Positions 8,920 to 18,438 of a stretch of DNA of 64,000 bases are shown in pieces. Under the pieces are notes generated by a model, which ran no database searches, was not told the origin of the DNA, and saw nothing but the letters and a program-made list of their open reading frames with translations. Every line of letters begins with the position of its first letter. Positions within the stretch are counted from its first letter, which is position 1. Origin of the DNA: Paenibacillus montanisoli (GTDB lineage: Bacteria; Bacillota; Bacilli; Paenibacillales; Paenibacillaceae). The translations under genes were made by a program, and so were the position numbers. The stretch covers positions 930,001 through 994,000 of the forward strand of contig NZ_QLUW01000001.1 in the NCBI RefSeq assembly GCF_003268025.1. The letters run 5' to 3'.

Positions 8920-10025
8920 TGAAAGCATCAGCAAAGCTATTACCGGCATTGGTGCTTGCGGTAGTTATGACGGGGTGCGGTGATCAGCGCGTACTGGAGA
9001 AGCTCGGCTTCTCGCAAACGAGCAGCTATGATATTGCGGATCATGATTTGACGGAGTTTGCCGTTTCGATCCCAAGGGCGGAGCCCCAGGCGCAGACGAA
9101 GCGCGAAGTGTTAAGCGCCGTCGCGCCTAGCGGCAAAGAGGCCAGAATCAAGCTGGCCAGGCAGACGAATCTGCTGCTGGTCAGCGGTCAGCTGCGAAAT
9201 ACGTTATTTAGCGTAGCGATTGCCAGAAACGGCATGGAGAAGCTTCTGGATACGCTCGTACGCGATCCTTCCGTCTCCCCGCGTCTTAAAATATCGATCG
9301 TAAACGGGAACGCCAAAAAGCTTTTGGAGAAGGAATATAAACAGCATCCCGTTACAGGCAAATATATCGACGGGCTTCTCGAAAAGGAAGCGATTGGTCG
9401 TACGATTCCGCTAACAACGTTGTACTCGTTCACGCGCGATCTTTATGATGACGGCATCGATCCGGTAGCGCCCGTCCTGAAGGATGAGGGCGATCATATA
9501 AAAATCGACGGCATCGGGTTGTTTCGGGACGACCGGTATATGACGAAGATTCCTCCGAGCGAAGGGCTAGTATTCGCCTTCCTGCGCGGCAGCTTCAAAC
9601 AAGGAGAAGTGAGCGTGCATCTAACGGAGGAGAAAAACAGCGCGAAGAGCGCCATCATGTTCAGCTCGATCCTGAGCCGCAGGAGCGTCAAGGTTCGCCG
9701 CGACGCGTCCGGAACGCCATCCATCCATTATCATATCAAGATGAAAGGCGCAGTACTGGAGTACACCGGTAACGCCTCATTGGCGGAGGATAGCGAGCGG
9801 GAACAAATCGAACGGCAAGTGGCGAAGGAACTGACAAGACGGGGAGAGGCGATCATCAAACACATGCAGCAAAATCGCGTTGACAGCCTGGGTATGGGCA
9901 TTGCGGTGCGCAACCGGATGAGCTACGCCGCTTGGAAGAAGCTGAATTGGCCGGAAGTCTATCCAGAGGTTAAGGCTACATGCAGCTTTAACGTTTTGAT
10001 CAACAATATAGGCAAGGTGGAGTAA
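8916..10025 (+). CDS. Spore germination lipoprotein subunit C (GerAC/GerKC family)
   Basis: Lipoprotein of 369 aa. The N-terminal signal ends in the lipobox VMTGC, which predicts anchoring to the outer face of the spore inner membrane. The remainder follows the Ger(x)C layout: an N-terminal domain with 'TEFAVSIPRA', and a C-terminal region with DGIGLFRDDR and 'ERQVAKELTRRGEAIIKHMQQ'. ATGA overlap with the B-subunit gene shows coupling, so A, B and C form a complete receptor. The germinant is unknown. Confidence 0.9.
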   Translation: MMKASAKLLPALVLAVVMTGCGDQRVLEKLGFSQTSSYDIADHDLTEFAVSIPRAEPQAQTKREVLSAVAPSGKEARIKLARQTNLLLVSGQLRNTLFSVAIARNGMEKLLDTLVRDPSVSPRLKISIVNGNAKKLLEKEYKQHPVTGKYIDGLLEKEAIGRTIPLTTLYSFTRDLYDDGIDPVAPVLKDEGDHIKIDGIGLFRDDRYMTKIPPSEGLVFAFLRGSFKQGEVSVHLTEEKNSAKSAIMFSSILSRRSVKVRRDASGTPSIHYHIKMKGAVLEYTGNASLAEDSEREQIERQVAKELTRRGEAIIKHMQQNRVDSLGMGIAVRNRMSYAAWKKLNWPEVYPEVKATCSFNVLINNIGKVE

Positions 10026-10029
10026 ATAG

Positions 10030-10078
10030 AAAAAGGCCGGATTCCTCGTTTCACTACGAGTACCCGGCCTTCGTCAAT
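10030..10078. terminator. Bidirectional terminator between convergent operons
   Basis: AAGGCCGG and CCGGCCTT pair across a loop that itself holds CTCGT/ACGAG. A-rich sequence before and T-rich after serve both directions. Confidence 0.75.
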
Positions 10079-11268
10079 TAGTAGATATTCGGCGCTTCGA
10101 CGACCGGATCGGTGTCCGCTTCATAGTCGACGCCTTCGGTTTCGAAGCCGAACAGCTGGAAAAACTCCTTGCGGTACCCTTCGAGGTCCGACAGCTGCTC
10201 GATGTTCTCGGTCGTAATCGCCTCCCAAATCCTCTCGACCTCCGCCTGCACGTCCTCGCGCAGCTCCCAATCGTCGATCCGGATGCGGCCTTCGTCATCA
10301 ACCGGTACTGCGCCGCCCGCATACAAGCGCTCCGTGAACAGACGGTACGTTTGCTCGATGCAGCCTTCGTGCAGCCCTTTCTCTTTCATCACCTTGTACA
10401 GCGCGGAGATGTAAAGCGGCACGACCGGGATCGCGGAGCTGGACTGCGTAACCAGCGCTTTGCTGACCGTGACGAATGCGCGGCCGCCGATGGCTTGAAG
10501 CTGCTCATTGAGGTGCTTGGCCGTTGCCTCAAGGTGGTCCTTCGCTTGGCCGATGCTGCCTTCGCGGTAGATGGCTTGCGTAATTTGCGAGCCGATGTAG
10601 GAATAAGAGATCGTCGTTGCGCCTTCGGCCAGCACGCCGCCCTGCAACAGTGCGTCCATCCACAGCTGCCAGTCGTCGCCGCCCATGACGGTCACCGTTT
10701 CCTTGATTTCCTGCTCGGTTGCCGGCTCGATCGAAATGGACGTCACTTCGCCGGTATGGAAGTTGACCGTTTTGTTCGTGTAGGCGGAGCCGATCGGCTT
10801 GAGCACGGAGTTCGCCGTTTCGCCGGTCTTCGGATCCGTTCTGCGCGCGGATGCAACGCTGTATACGACCAGATCGACCTGACCCAGCTCCTTGCGGATC
10901 AGCTCGACCGTTTTCTGTTTCGTTTCGTCCATGAAGGCATCGCCGGTCACGCTGAACGATTTCAGCCCCGCTTGCTGCGCGGCCTTCTCGAATGCGGCCG
11001 AGTTGTACCAGCCTGCCGATGCCGTGCGGTTCGCCTTGCTTTCGCTTTGGCGGTACACGCCGACCGTATTGGCGCCCGCGCCGAATGCCGCGACGATGCG
11101 CGCCGCGAGGCCGTAGCCTTGGGATGCGCCGATGACGAGCACGTTCCGCGGCCCATTGATGGCCGAACGATCTTTTACATATTGGATTTGTTCCTGCACT
11201 TGGAGGGCGCAGCCCGTCGGGTGAGCGGTCGTGCAGATGAAACCGCGCGTTCTTGGTTTGATAATCAT
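10078..11268 (-). CDS. fabV: FabV-type trans-2-enoyl-ACP/CoA reductase (NADH)
   Basis: Protein of 396 aa that reduces trans-2-enoyl thioesters, the last step of fatty-acid elongation. The N-terminus IIKPRTRGFICTTAHPTGC is the family signature, so the ATG at 11268 is chosen although the frame stays open 16 codons further upstream. The Rossmann-like GASQGYG is at 47-53 and the diagnostic Tyr-X8-Lys is Y234…K243. FabV enzymes are generally insensitive to triclosan. The gene stands alone, convergent with the ger operon. Its ribosome site is weak (AGAGGA about 15 nt upstream). Confidence 0.93.
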   Translation of the reverse strand: MIIKPRTRGFICTTAHPTGCALQVQEQIQYVKDRSAINGPRNVLVIGASQGYGLAARIVAAFGAGANTVGVYRQSESKANRTASAGWYNSAAFEKAAQQAGLKSFSVTGDAFMDETKQKTVELIRKELGQVDLVVYSVASARRTDPKTGETANSVLKPIGSAYTNKTVNFHTGEVTSISIEPATEQEIKETVTVMGGDDWQLWMDALLQGGVLAEGATTISYSYIGSQITQAIYREGSIGQAKDHLEATAKHLNEQLQAIGGRAFVTVSKALVTQSSSAIPVVPLYISALYKVMKEKGLHEGCIEQTYRLFTERLYAGGAVPVDDEGRIRIDDWELREDVQAEVERIWEAITTENIEQLSDLEGYRKEFFQLFGFETEGVDYEADTDPVVEAPNIY

Positions 11269-11408
11269 GGGAGTCGGTTCAGTTCCTCTCATACATAGGT
11301 ATCGCATTTTTTGCAATGCTCAATGTTCTGATAGTACCCTTATTGAAGCGAAACCGCAACCTATCCGGTAATTTCTGAGAATTTTAAGCTAGTTGAAACG
11401 GTGCCCTC

Positions 11409-11417
11409 TGCTATAAT
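11409..11417 (+). promoter_or_regulatory. Extended -10 promoter
   Basis: TGCTATAAT forms an extended -10 element 36 nt before the VOC gene start. A TTGAAA lies 13 bp upstream, too close for a normal -35, so the TG extension probably compensates. Confidence 0.55.
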
Positions 11418-11452
11418 AGCGATAGGAAGCTCAATATAAGGAGATGAATCCG

Positions 11453-12241
11453 ATGGAGAAGCTAGTCAGTCCGATCGAAAACGCGGTGGACAGCGTTTTT
11501 GTCCATGTCACGGACCTTAGGCGCGCAGCTGAATGGTACAGCATGGTCATGGGGCTGCCGGTATTGGAAGAAAGGCTGAACGGCGGCAATGTCTACTGGC
11601 TGAAGCTGCAAGGCGGGACAGGCCTTATTCTGGACGATAACCGCAGCAATGCGGCGGATACGCCTCATGTCCGCTTTATGTACAAGACCGATGATATCGA
11701 TGCGGCTCTCCGGTATTTGGAGGGGAAGGGGATCAGCACGCTGGGCGGCATAGAACGTCCGCACCCCGGCTTAGCGTTTATGCGGTTCATCGACCCGGAC
11801 GGCAACGCCTTAATGGTGACGCAGTCCGATTACGTATCGGACGTCGTTGAACGGCTTCCGGATACGGACAGTCCGATTCAGAACCGATTCGGCGGCATCT
11901 TCCTGAACGTGACGGATATGAACCGGGCGATCCGGTTTCACAGTGAAGCGTTAGGGCTTCCTTATTCGGAAGTATCGGATCGGCAAGAGGACTCCATCTA
12001 CGATCTGGAGATGAAGCAGGGCAGCGGCGTCCTGTTGGACAACAACCGCTATAGGCAAGGTGATACGTACGAAACGCTGTTTATGTTCGTAACGAAAGAC
12101 GTGGACCGGTCTAAAGATTATTTGGCGGCGCATGGCGTGCCGGTGTTTACCGATATCGAACGGCACGGCGAGCTCGCTTTCTTCACCGTGAAGGACCCGG
12201 ACGGCAATTTCATCATGATCTGCAGCGAAGTGAACGAATAA
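11453..12241 (+). CDS. Two-domain VOC (glyoxalase/dioxygenase superfamily) protein
   Basis: Protein of 262 aa made of two tandem VOC modules. Each begins with a 'VFVHVTDLRRAAEWYSMVMGLP'-like strand-helix (second copy near 'IFLNVTDMNRAIRFHSEALGLP') and ends with a 'DPDGN' turn (…FIDPDGNALMV; …VKDPDGNFIMI). VOC proteins use such pairs to build a metal site for isomerases, dioxygenases or resistance proteins. AAGGAG at 11438-11443 directly abuts an upstream ATG at 11444, so ATG 11453 with a 9-nt spacer is the likelier start. Substrate unknown. Confidence 0.8.
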   Translation: MEKLVSPIENAVDSVFVHVTDLRRAAEWYSMVMGLPVLEERLNGGNVYWLKLQGGTGLILDDNRSNAADTPHVRFMYKTDDIDAALRYLEGKGISTLGGIERPHPGLAFMRFIDPDGNALMVTQSDYVSDVVERLPDTDSPIQNRFGGIFLNVTDMNRAIRFHSEALGLPYSEVSDRQEDSIYDLEMKQGSGVLLDNNRYRQGDTYETLFMFVTKDVDRSKDYLAAHGVPVFTDIERHGELAFFTVKDPDGNFIMICSEVNE

Positions 12242-12242
12242 T

Positions 12243-12292
12243 AGAAAGGCTGAGTTTGGGACCTTCTGTCCCTAGAACTCAGCCTTTTTTAG
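12243..12292 (+). terminator. Rho-independent terminator
   Basis: AAAGGCTGAGTT and GGGAC pair with GTCCC and AACTCAGCCTTT, followed by T6. It separates the VOC gene from the AraC sensor gene. Confidence 0.9.
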
Positions 12293-12329
12293 GTTTTCGA
12301 GCCTCCGCATGGATGGACAGAACCATAGA

Positions 12330-12343
12330 TGAAAGCGCTTTTT
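12330..12343 (+). promoter_or_regulatory. Catabolite-responsive-element-like site
   Basis: TGAAAGCGCTTTTT differs from the palindromic cre (TGAAAGCGCTTTCA) only at the last two bases. It lies 75 bp before the AraC sensor gene, next to the T/A-rich segment TTGTTATATATTTG. CcpA repression of the downstream sugar-uptake regulator is a plausible inference. Confidence 0.45.
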
Positions 12344-12417
12344 TGTTATATATTTGTTATATGCATAAAAACTGGCTGATTCCAAGACTTGCACGATCGG
12401 AAAAGGGGACCTTCATC

Positions 12418-14715
12418 ATGACGCTCTTTAGACGGATTCTTCAATATCGAGTATACCGGCGGCTCGTACTTTCGTATCTATTGCTTTCCATCGTAACGAT
12501 CGCATTGTTGACTTCCATTCTGTACGCCATGTTCTCCTCAAGGGCGGTAGATGAGGTGGATTCCTCTTCGAAGCAAATGCTGGCGCAGGTCAGCTATACG
12601 TCGAACGTCGTGTATGACCAAGTCACGGATATTACGAGTCAATTGCTGAGCGATAATGAGATTATTTCCTTCCTCTACGCGAAGGAAGACAATAAGAAAA
12701 CCAACTATACCGCTTACTTGTTCTTGAACCGGCTGCAGGGCATTTATCCTTTCATCAAGAACATCGGCTTGTACAATTTCACAACCGGCGAATACATCGA
12801 TTTTCTAGGATTAACGCCCGATCCAAACATCTTAAAGCAGCTGGAGGGCAATTCAATCGGTTTCATTCCGCGCCATGGAGAAACGGTGACGAAAGCTCCG
12901 CTTCGCCTGCTTACCTTCCGAATTACTCCGGAAATTTCGTTCGCGGACAAGCCGAAGGGCGCGATTGTCGTGGATCTGGATGAAGCGTACATTCGCAATA
13001 CGATGCAGGGCATAAGCGCTTCCACGCATGATGCGTTAACGCTGGTTATGGATGCAAAGGGGACCATTATCTCCCATTCCGATCCGCAGCATTTTATGGA
13101 AAATTTCAGCGGCAAGCCGTATATTCATCGCATCTTGAGCGATCAGAAGCAATCCGGCGGCTTCGTCGAGAAGATCGAAGGGCAGAAGCAGCTGGTCACG
13201 TACGTGAAATCAGCGAATCTGGACTGGTTTTTCGTTACTGTGCGTCCTTATGGGGAAATGATCTCGAACATCGAGGAGCTGCGCAACTGGACGATCTTGA
13301 TCGCGGTGCTGCTCATTATTGCCGGAGCCGCGTTTTCGCTCCTGATTACGGGCAATATGTATAACCCGGTGAAGGCGCTGCTGGATAAAGTAAACACGAC
13401 GGGGGCGGCCGCCGCGAAGCCGCCGCTTCGCGTCGATGAATATGAACTGCTGACCGATGCGTTCACGAATACGATCGAAACGGCCAAGTCGATGGAATAT
13501 ACGATTCAGACGTCATCGCAGGCATTGAAGGACAGCTACATCGCGCACTTGCTGAGCGGCAATACGAAGCAGCTGGCTGTCTCCGCCGAAATGAAGCGGG
13601 AGTGGGAGAGCCGGTTCTGCGGTCCGTTCCTTACGGTCATCCTGTTCAAAATAGACAGCTATCTGACCTTCCATGAACAGCATAACGCGATGGATCGCGG
13701 ACTGATCCGGTTTGCTATCGGCAATATTGCCGGAGAGCTGCTCGGCAAACAGTATCGCGCCGATCCCGCTAATATCGATGGGGATGAGGTCACGTTGATC
13801 TTGCAAACGGATTCTCCCGATATCGAGGACCAGCTGGTATTGATTTTCGGCGAGATTCAAGATGCTTTGCGCCGCTACTACGCGATTAGCCTCTCGATCA
13901 GCATCGGCGACTCCTGCGCGTCACTAAGCGAAATTCGGCATTCCTATGAAACGGCGCGCACGTATATGACGTCGCGATTGTTCCTGGGCCACGGCTGCAT
14001 GGTGGATGCCAAATCGGCACAGAAGCAGGCTGAGCGGCAGGATCGTTACCCTACCCACATCGAGAAACGGCTCCTCGACTCGTTAAAGCAGAGCCAGTCG
14101 GCAAAAATGAAGCGCGAAATCGAATCCTTCCTCGAGGTCTTAAGGGGCTGCACCTATTCCAGCGCGATGCAATACACGCATTTCATCGTGCTTGGCGTCA
14201 TTAAGGAGTTCGAATATGTGACCGAATGGTGGAACGTCGATGCCGAGCAATTGTATCGTGCGACGCGTCAAATTCAAACGATGGAGACGATCGGTGATAT
14301 CGAGCGGCTGTTGTTAAGCCTCTGCCAGCAAATTGTGGAGATTCTGGAGGAGAATAAGAAGAACACCTACGTCGTAAAAAATGCGAAAATCATTGAAGCG
14401 ATCCAGCAGTTCGTCCAAGAGCGTTATGCAGAGCACGGATTGTCGCTTGAAGCGGCTGCAGACTATGTCGGCTTTTCAACGGGCTACATCGGCAAGCTGT
14501 TCAAAAATATGACCGGCACCACATTCAACGATTATGTTACGCATATCCGGTTAGAGCAGGCCAAAGTGCTGCTTGCAACGACGAGCGATACGATTGCAGG
14601 CGTAGGCGAAGCGGTAGGCGTCTATAATGTTTCGTACTTCACGACGCTGTTCAAGAAGAAATACGGCATTACGCCGTCGGTTTATAAGGAGCAGGCCTCC
14701 AACGTGGGTGCATAA
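12418..14715 (+). CDS. Membrane sensor AraC-type transcriptional regulator
   Basis: Protein of 765 aa. A first membrane helix is near 18-38 (LVLSYLLLSIVTIALLTSILYAMF). It is followed by an extracellular dCache-like domain to about 285, a second helix (WTILIAVLLIIAGAAFSLLITG), a long cytoplasmic linker, and a C-terminal AraC helix-turn-helix pair (LSLEAAADYVGFSTGYIGKLFKNMTG… and …GITPSVYKEQ). AAGGGGA at 12403-12409 favours ATG 12418; an open frame starting at 12256 would run through a terminator and is rejected. This architecture is abundant in Paenibacillus beside sugar importers, so it probably regulates the ABC operon that follows. Confidence 0.88.
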   Translation: MTLFRRILQYRVYRRLVLSYLLLSIVTIALLTSILYAMFSSRAVDEVDSSSKQMLAQVSYTSNVVYDQVTDITSQLLSDNEIISFLYAKEDNKKTNYTAYLFLNRLQGIYPFIKNIGLYNFTTGEYIDFLGLTPDPNILKQLEGNSIGFIPRHGETVTKAPLRLLTFRITPEISFADKPKGAIVVDLDEAYIRNTMQGISASTHDALTLVMDAKGTIISHSDPQHFMENFSGKPYIHRILSDQKQSGGFVEKIEGQKQLVTYVKSANLDWFFVTVRPYGEMISNIEELRNWTILIAVLLIIAGAAFSLLITGNMYNPVKALLDKVNTTGAAAAKPPLRVDEYELLTDAFTNTIETAKSMEYTIQTSSQALKDSYIAHLLSGNTKQLAVSAEMKREWESRFCGPFLTVILFKIDSYLTFHEQHNAMDRGLIRFAIGNIAGELLGKQYRADPANIDGDEVTLILQTDSPDIEDQLVLIFGEIQDALRRYYAISLSISIGDSCASLSEIRHSYETARTYMTSRLFLGHGCMVDAKSAQKQAERQDRYPTHIEKRLLDSLKQSQSAKMKREIESFLEVLRGCTYSSAMQYTHFIVLGVIKEFEYVTEWWNVDAEQLYRATRQIQTMETIGDIERLLLSLCQQIVEILEENKKNTYVVKNAKIIEAIQQFVQERYAEHGLSLEAAADYVGFSTGYIGKLFKNMTGTTFNDYVTHIRLEQAKVLLATTSDTIAGVGEAVGVYNVSYFTTLFKKKYGITPSVYKEQASNVGA

Positions 14716-14754
14716 GCGATAAAGCCCGGTTTTACTGGGCTTTATCGCTTTTTT
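14714..14754 (+). terminator. Rho-independent terminator
   Basis: GCGATAAAGCCC and GGGCTTTATCGC form a perfect 12-bp stem followed by T6, immediately after the regulator stop. Confidence 0.95.
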
Positions 14755-14842
14755 GCTGCTTTTCAATATCGGTTTTTCAATAGCGAGTGCGCGATTTTGA
14801 AAGCTGTTTTTGGATTAGTGAAAGCAGAGCCGATAGTCGAAA

Positions 14843-14872
14843 TTTACAGGCTCCATACGAAATGTTTATGAT
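14843..14872 (+). promoter_or_regulatory. Sigma-A-like promoter of the ABC importer operon
   Basis: TTTACA at 14843-14848 and TATGAT at 14867-14872 are separated by 18 bp and lie 49 bp before the first permease start. Confidence 0.5.
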
Positions 14873-14920
14873 GTGGTCAGGAAATCGCTTCAGCAACGAA
14901 TCAGGCAAGGGGGGCTATTC

Positions 14921-15835
14921 ATGACAGGCTTTATACGCGAGCTCATAAGAAATAAATACGCCTATTTGCTGGTTCTGCCGGCAGTCGTGTACGTATTCAT
15001 ATTCTCTTATGCGTCCTATCCGTATCTGCTCGTCGCATTTCAGCATTTTGATTACAATAAAGGGTTATTCAACAGCGATTGGGCGGGCTTGGCCAACTTT
15101 CAATTCTTCTTTAAATCCAATGACGCGATGAGGGTAACCTGGAACACGATCAAGCTGAACGTACTGTTTCTTATATTCGTTACGTTTTTTGCGCTCATGC
15201 TTGCGATTCTCTTCAATGAGATCCGCAATAAGCTCTACATCAGACTAGCGCAGACGACGCTGATCTTCCCGAGCTTCTTATCCTGGATCATTGTCAGCTA
15301 TATGATGTACAGCTTGTTTGCGACGGAATACGGCATCATCAATCAGACGCTTAAAGGGCTAGGCATCGAGCAGATGAACTGGTATTCCAATCCGAATCCG
15401 TGGCCGACGATTCTGGTCAGCATGAAAGTATGGAAGGATGCTGGAATGGCTTCCATCATCTACTTGGCGGCGATCACGGGAATTGACGGTTCCTTATATG
15501 AATCCGCTGATCTGGACGGTGCAACGAGATGGCAGAAAATGACGCGGATTACGCTGCCGCTCATCATGCCGACCGTTACGATTCTAACGCTGCTGAATCT
15601 AGGTAAAATCTTCTATGCGGATTTCGGCATGATCTACGCGATTATCGGCGATAACGGCGTTCTCTATCCCACGACGGACGTTATCGATACCTATGTATTC
15701 CGGGCGCTGCGCATGGTTGGCGATCCTTCGAATGCGGCTGCGGTAGGGTTATTCCAGTCGACCGTCGGGCTCTTGCTTGTCTTTGTGGCTAACTGGATCA
15801 CCCGCAGATATTTCAAGGAAGGAGCGCTCTACTAA
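14921..15835 (+). CDS. ABC sugar transporter permease, LplB type
   Basis: Inner-membrane permease of 304 aa with six predicted helices. The cytoplasmic EAA loop that contacts the ATPase reads ESADLDGATRWQKMTRITLP, as in LplB-type carbohydrate permeases. AAGGGGGG at 14907-14914 sets the ATG at 14921; an upstream in-frame GTG-type extension lacks a site. It is first in a permease-permease-binding protein operon. No ATPase gene is present, so a shared MsmX-like ATPase elsewhere is expected. Confidence 0.9.
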   Translation: MTGFIRELIRNKYAYLLVLPAVVYVFIFSYASYPYLLVAFQHFDYNKGLFNSDWAGLANFQFFFKSNDAMRVTWNTIKLNVLFLIFVTFFALMLAILFNEIRNKLYIRLAQTTLIFPSFLSWIIVSYMMYSLFATEYGIINQTLKGLGIEQMNWYSNPNPWPTILVSMKVWKDAGMASIIYLAAITGIDGSLYESADLDGATRWQKMTRITLPLIMPTVTILTLLNLGKIFYADFGMIYAIIGDNGVLYPTTDVIDTYVFRALRMVGDPSNAAAVGLFQSTVGLLLVFVANWITRRYFKEGALY

Positions 15836-15836
15836 G

Positions 15837-16718
15837 ATGACGACAATCGGCAGACGTTTCAGTCCAGGCGTAATCGGGATTTACTTGCTGCTTACGATAT
15901 TCGCGCTCGCTTGCTTGCTGCCTATGGTGATGACCCTCGTCGTCTCGTTCTCGGATGAGAACAGCATCGTCAATAAAGGCTACAGTCTGTTTCCCGACGC
16001 ATTTTCCCTGGACGGGTACCGGGCGATCTTCGCCAATAGTGAAATCATATTCAAAGGCTATGGCATCTCGCTCTTCATAACGGCCGTCGGCACGGTGCTG
16101 GCCCTTTTTTTAACGGCGATTGGCGCCTATACGCTGGCTAATCCGCAAGTCAAATACCGCAACCATCTGGCGCTTTTCTTCTTCATTACGACGCTGTTCA
16201 ACGCCGGAATCGTGCCGTGGTATCTGATGGTGAAGAAGCTGGGGCTGCTGGACAACATTCTCGCTCTTATCATACCGTCTCTGCTCTTCAGTGCGTTTAA
16301 TATGTTTCTCATTCGCAATTTCATGGAAAGCTTGCCCGATGCGCTTCGGGAATCGGCTTATATTGACGGCGCGAATGATTTGACCATCGCGTTCCGCATC
16401 TATATGCCGCTCAGTCTGCCGGCGCTTGCGACCATTTCGCTGTTCTACGCCATCGGGTACTGGAACGATTGGTGGAACGCCATCATGCTCGTCGACAACA
16501 AAGATTTGTATCCGCTGCAGTATATTCTGTTCCAGCTCCGTTCCAACATTCAAATGCTGGAAATGCTGCCGAAAGGCGCGGGCAATGAGTATACGATGCC
16601 GGCGGAATCGGTCAAGATGGCAACGGTAATCATAACAATCGGGCCGATTGCGCTCCTCTATCCGTATTTGCAGCGGTATTTTGTCAAAGGGCTTGTCGTT
16701 GGTTCCGTGAAAGGGTAG
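15837..16718 (+). CDS. ABC sugar transporter permease, YtcP/CUT1 type
   Basis: Second permease of 293 aa starting one base after the previous stop (GAAGGAG 12 nt upstream). It has six helices and the EAA loop ESAYIDGANDLTIAFRIYMPL. It ends YLQRYFVKGLVVGSVKG, the standard C-terminus of this family ('YFVKGLMVGAVKG'). It pairs with the LplB-type subunit to form the channel. Confidence 0.9.
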   Translation: MTTIGRRFSPGVIGIYLLLTIFALACLLPMVMTLVVSFSDENSIVNKGYSLFPDAFSLDGYRAIFANSEIIFKGYGISLFITAVGTVLALFLTAIGAYTLANPQVKYRNHLALFFFITTLFNAGIVPWYLMVKKLGLLDNILALIIPSLLFSAFNMFLIRNFMESLPDALRESAYIDGANDLTIAFRIYMPLSLPALATISLFYAIGYWNDWWNAIMLVDNKDLYPLQYILFQLRSNIQMLEMLPKGAGNEYTMPAESVKMATVIITIGPIALLYPYLQRYFVKGLVVGSVKG

Positions 16719-16784
16719 GGATGATATTTTCCTTGCAAAAGGTAAATATACAAGGCAATTTTCAAAAAAAAGGAGAGGGCAAAG

Positions 16785-18365
16785 ATGAAAAAAGCTTCAC
16801 TACTATTGTTGTCCTGCGTCATGTCTGTTGCTATGCTGGCGGGTTGCGGCAACAATTCGAATGATGACAGCGCAGCCGGCGATACAAGCAGCAATGCCGG
16901 CACCGATTCGGGCAACGCAAGTACGGACGACGGCAACAAAGCCAAAGACGAATCATCTGCAGAGCCTGTTACGATTAAATATGTGCTTCCCGGAACAGAG
17001 CCTAAAGAATGGCCGGCCGTTAAAGAAGAAGTCAACAAGAAGCTGCTGGCTGACGGCGTAGGCGTTCAAATCGAGAAGGAATACATCGATTGGGGCGCTT
17101 GGGAGCAAAAAATCAACCTGAAGCTGTCCACGAACGAAAATTTCGATATGTTCCACGTCATGAATGACTGGGTCGGTCTTGCAAACTATGCAGGCCGCGG
17201 CGCATTGAAGGATATTACGAAGGAAGTCGAAGAGTTCGGTCCGAACTTGAAGAAGCTGATTCCGGCATCCGTTTGGACCGGCGTAACGAAAGAAGGCAAA
17301 ATCTACGGCATTCCTGCCTATTGGTATGAGTCGGCGATTGACGGATCGATCACCCTCAATAAATACTTGCTGAACAAAGCAGGCGTAAGCGCGGACATTC
17401 AAAACCGCGACCAATTGCTTGATGCGCTGGAGCAAGTGAACACGAAGCTGAATATGAAGCTAACCATTCCGATTCGCGGCGGCCAAGCGGGGCCGGCCGA
17501 TATTTTCCAACGCACTTATGATGCTTATCCGTTCACGGTCCGCGATAACGTGGCGTTCATCGGTCAAGACGGCGTCGTGAAGAACTGGGTGGAAACCGAA
17601 GAGTTCAAGCAGGATGCGGAATGGTTCCGCAAGGCGTACGAGAAGAAGCTCATCAACCCGGACGTGCTCACCGTGAAACAAGAGCAAGTTCAAGATCAAA
17701 TCAAATACGGCAAATACGCGTTCGTATTCGGAACGCCGGGTTCGCTCACCGATGCTCAGAAAACGTATCCGGATATTAAAGACGAAGATTTCTCGCTGTT
17801 CCGCCTGAACCCTGAGAAAGAGAATTTCCGCATGGTCAACGCGAAGAACGTCAACGTTGTTGCCGCGAACAGCAAGCACCCGGCGGAAGTGGTGAAGTTC
17901 CTGAACTGGCTGTACGACAAACAAGAGAACTATGACCTGTTCATGTACGGAATCGAAGGCAAAACGTATAACAAAGTCGGCGACAAAGGTCTTGATCTGA
18001 TCTTGGATCCGAAAACCAATTCGCCGATTTATCTCCAGGATGACTGGATGATCGGGAACCTTAACCTCATCCGCGTGAACCAAACCTTGCTGGATGCAAA
18101 CAAACAGCTGTATCGAGAGGATAAAAACGCGAAGACATTCTTCGCGGCAAACTTCTTCTTCGATCCGGCACCGGTTAAAGCCGAGATGGGGAACGTGCAA
18201 GCGGTGTATACATCCGACGTCACGCCGATTTATCGCGGCGTTGTAGACTACGATTCGCACATCCAAGCTGCGCTGGATAAGCTGAAAGCAGCGGGGATCG
18301 ATAAAGTGCTGGCGGAATACCAGAAGCAGCTGGATGCCTTCAAAGCAACGGCGCCTGCAGAATAA
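16785..18365 (+). CDS. Extracellular solute-binding lipoprotein of the sugar importer
   Basis: Protein of 526 aa. The signal sequence ends in the lipobox MLAGC, followed by a long Asn/Asp/Ser-rich linker (about 24-55), so the mature protein is tethered outside the membrane. The remainder fits the large LipO/CUT1-associated binding proteins of Paenibacillus (…NFDMFHVMNDWVGLANYAGRGALKDIT…). AGGAGAG at 16771-16777 drives translation. It should capture an oligosaccharide or modified sugar for the two upstream permeases. Confidence 0.9.
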   Translation: MKKASLLLLSCVMSVAMLAGCGNNSNDDSAAGDTSSNAGTDSGNASTDDGNKAKDESSAEPVTIKYVLPGTEPKEWPAVKEEVNKKLLADGVGVQIEKEYIDWGAWEQKINLKLSTNENFDMFHVMNDWVGLANYAGRGALKDITKEVEEFGPNLKKLIPASVWTGVTKEGKIYGIPAYWYESAIDGSITLNKYLLNKAGVSADIQNRDQLLDALEQVNTKLNMKLTIPIRGGQAGPADIFQRTYDAYPFTVRDNVAFIGQDGVVKNWVETEEFKQDAEWFRKAYEKKLINPDVLTVKQEQVQDQIKYGKYAFVFGTPGSLTDAQKTYPDIKDEDFSLFRLNPEKENFRMVNAKNVNVVAANSKHPAEVVKFLNWLYDKQENYDLFMYGIEGKTYNKVGDKGLDLILDPKTNSPIYLQDDWMIGNLNLIRVNQTLLDANKQLYREDKNAKTFFAANFFFDPAPVKAEMGNVQAVYTSDVTPIYRGVVDYDSHIQAALDKLKAAGIDKVLAEYQKQLDAFKATAPAE

Positions 18366-18377
18366 GTTGAGTTAACG

Positions 18378-18418
18378 GATGGCTCCTATCCGCATTGGAT
18401 GGGAGCCATTTAGTTTAC
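18378..18418 (+). terminator. Intercistronic terminator/attenuator hairpin
   Basis: ATGGCTCC and ATCC pair with GGAT and GGGAGCCAT, followed by TTTAGTTT. The weak T-run may allow read-through into the DUF1861 gene, giving higher expression of the binding protein. Confidence 0.6.
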
Positions 18419-18438
18419 ATGCGGATGGAGGAGTCGAC

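Noticed and set aside
12256..12417. N-terminal extension of the AraC sensor
   Set aside because: It would begin inside the preceding terminator stem and lacks a ribosome site; the signal-anchor helix follows ATG 12418.
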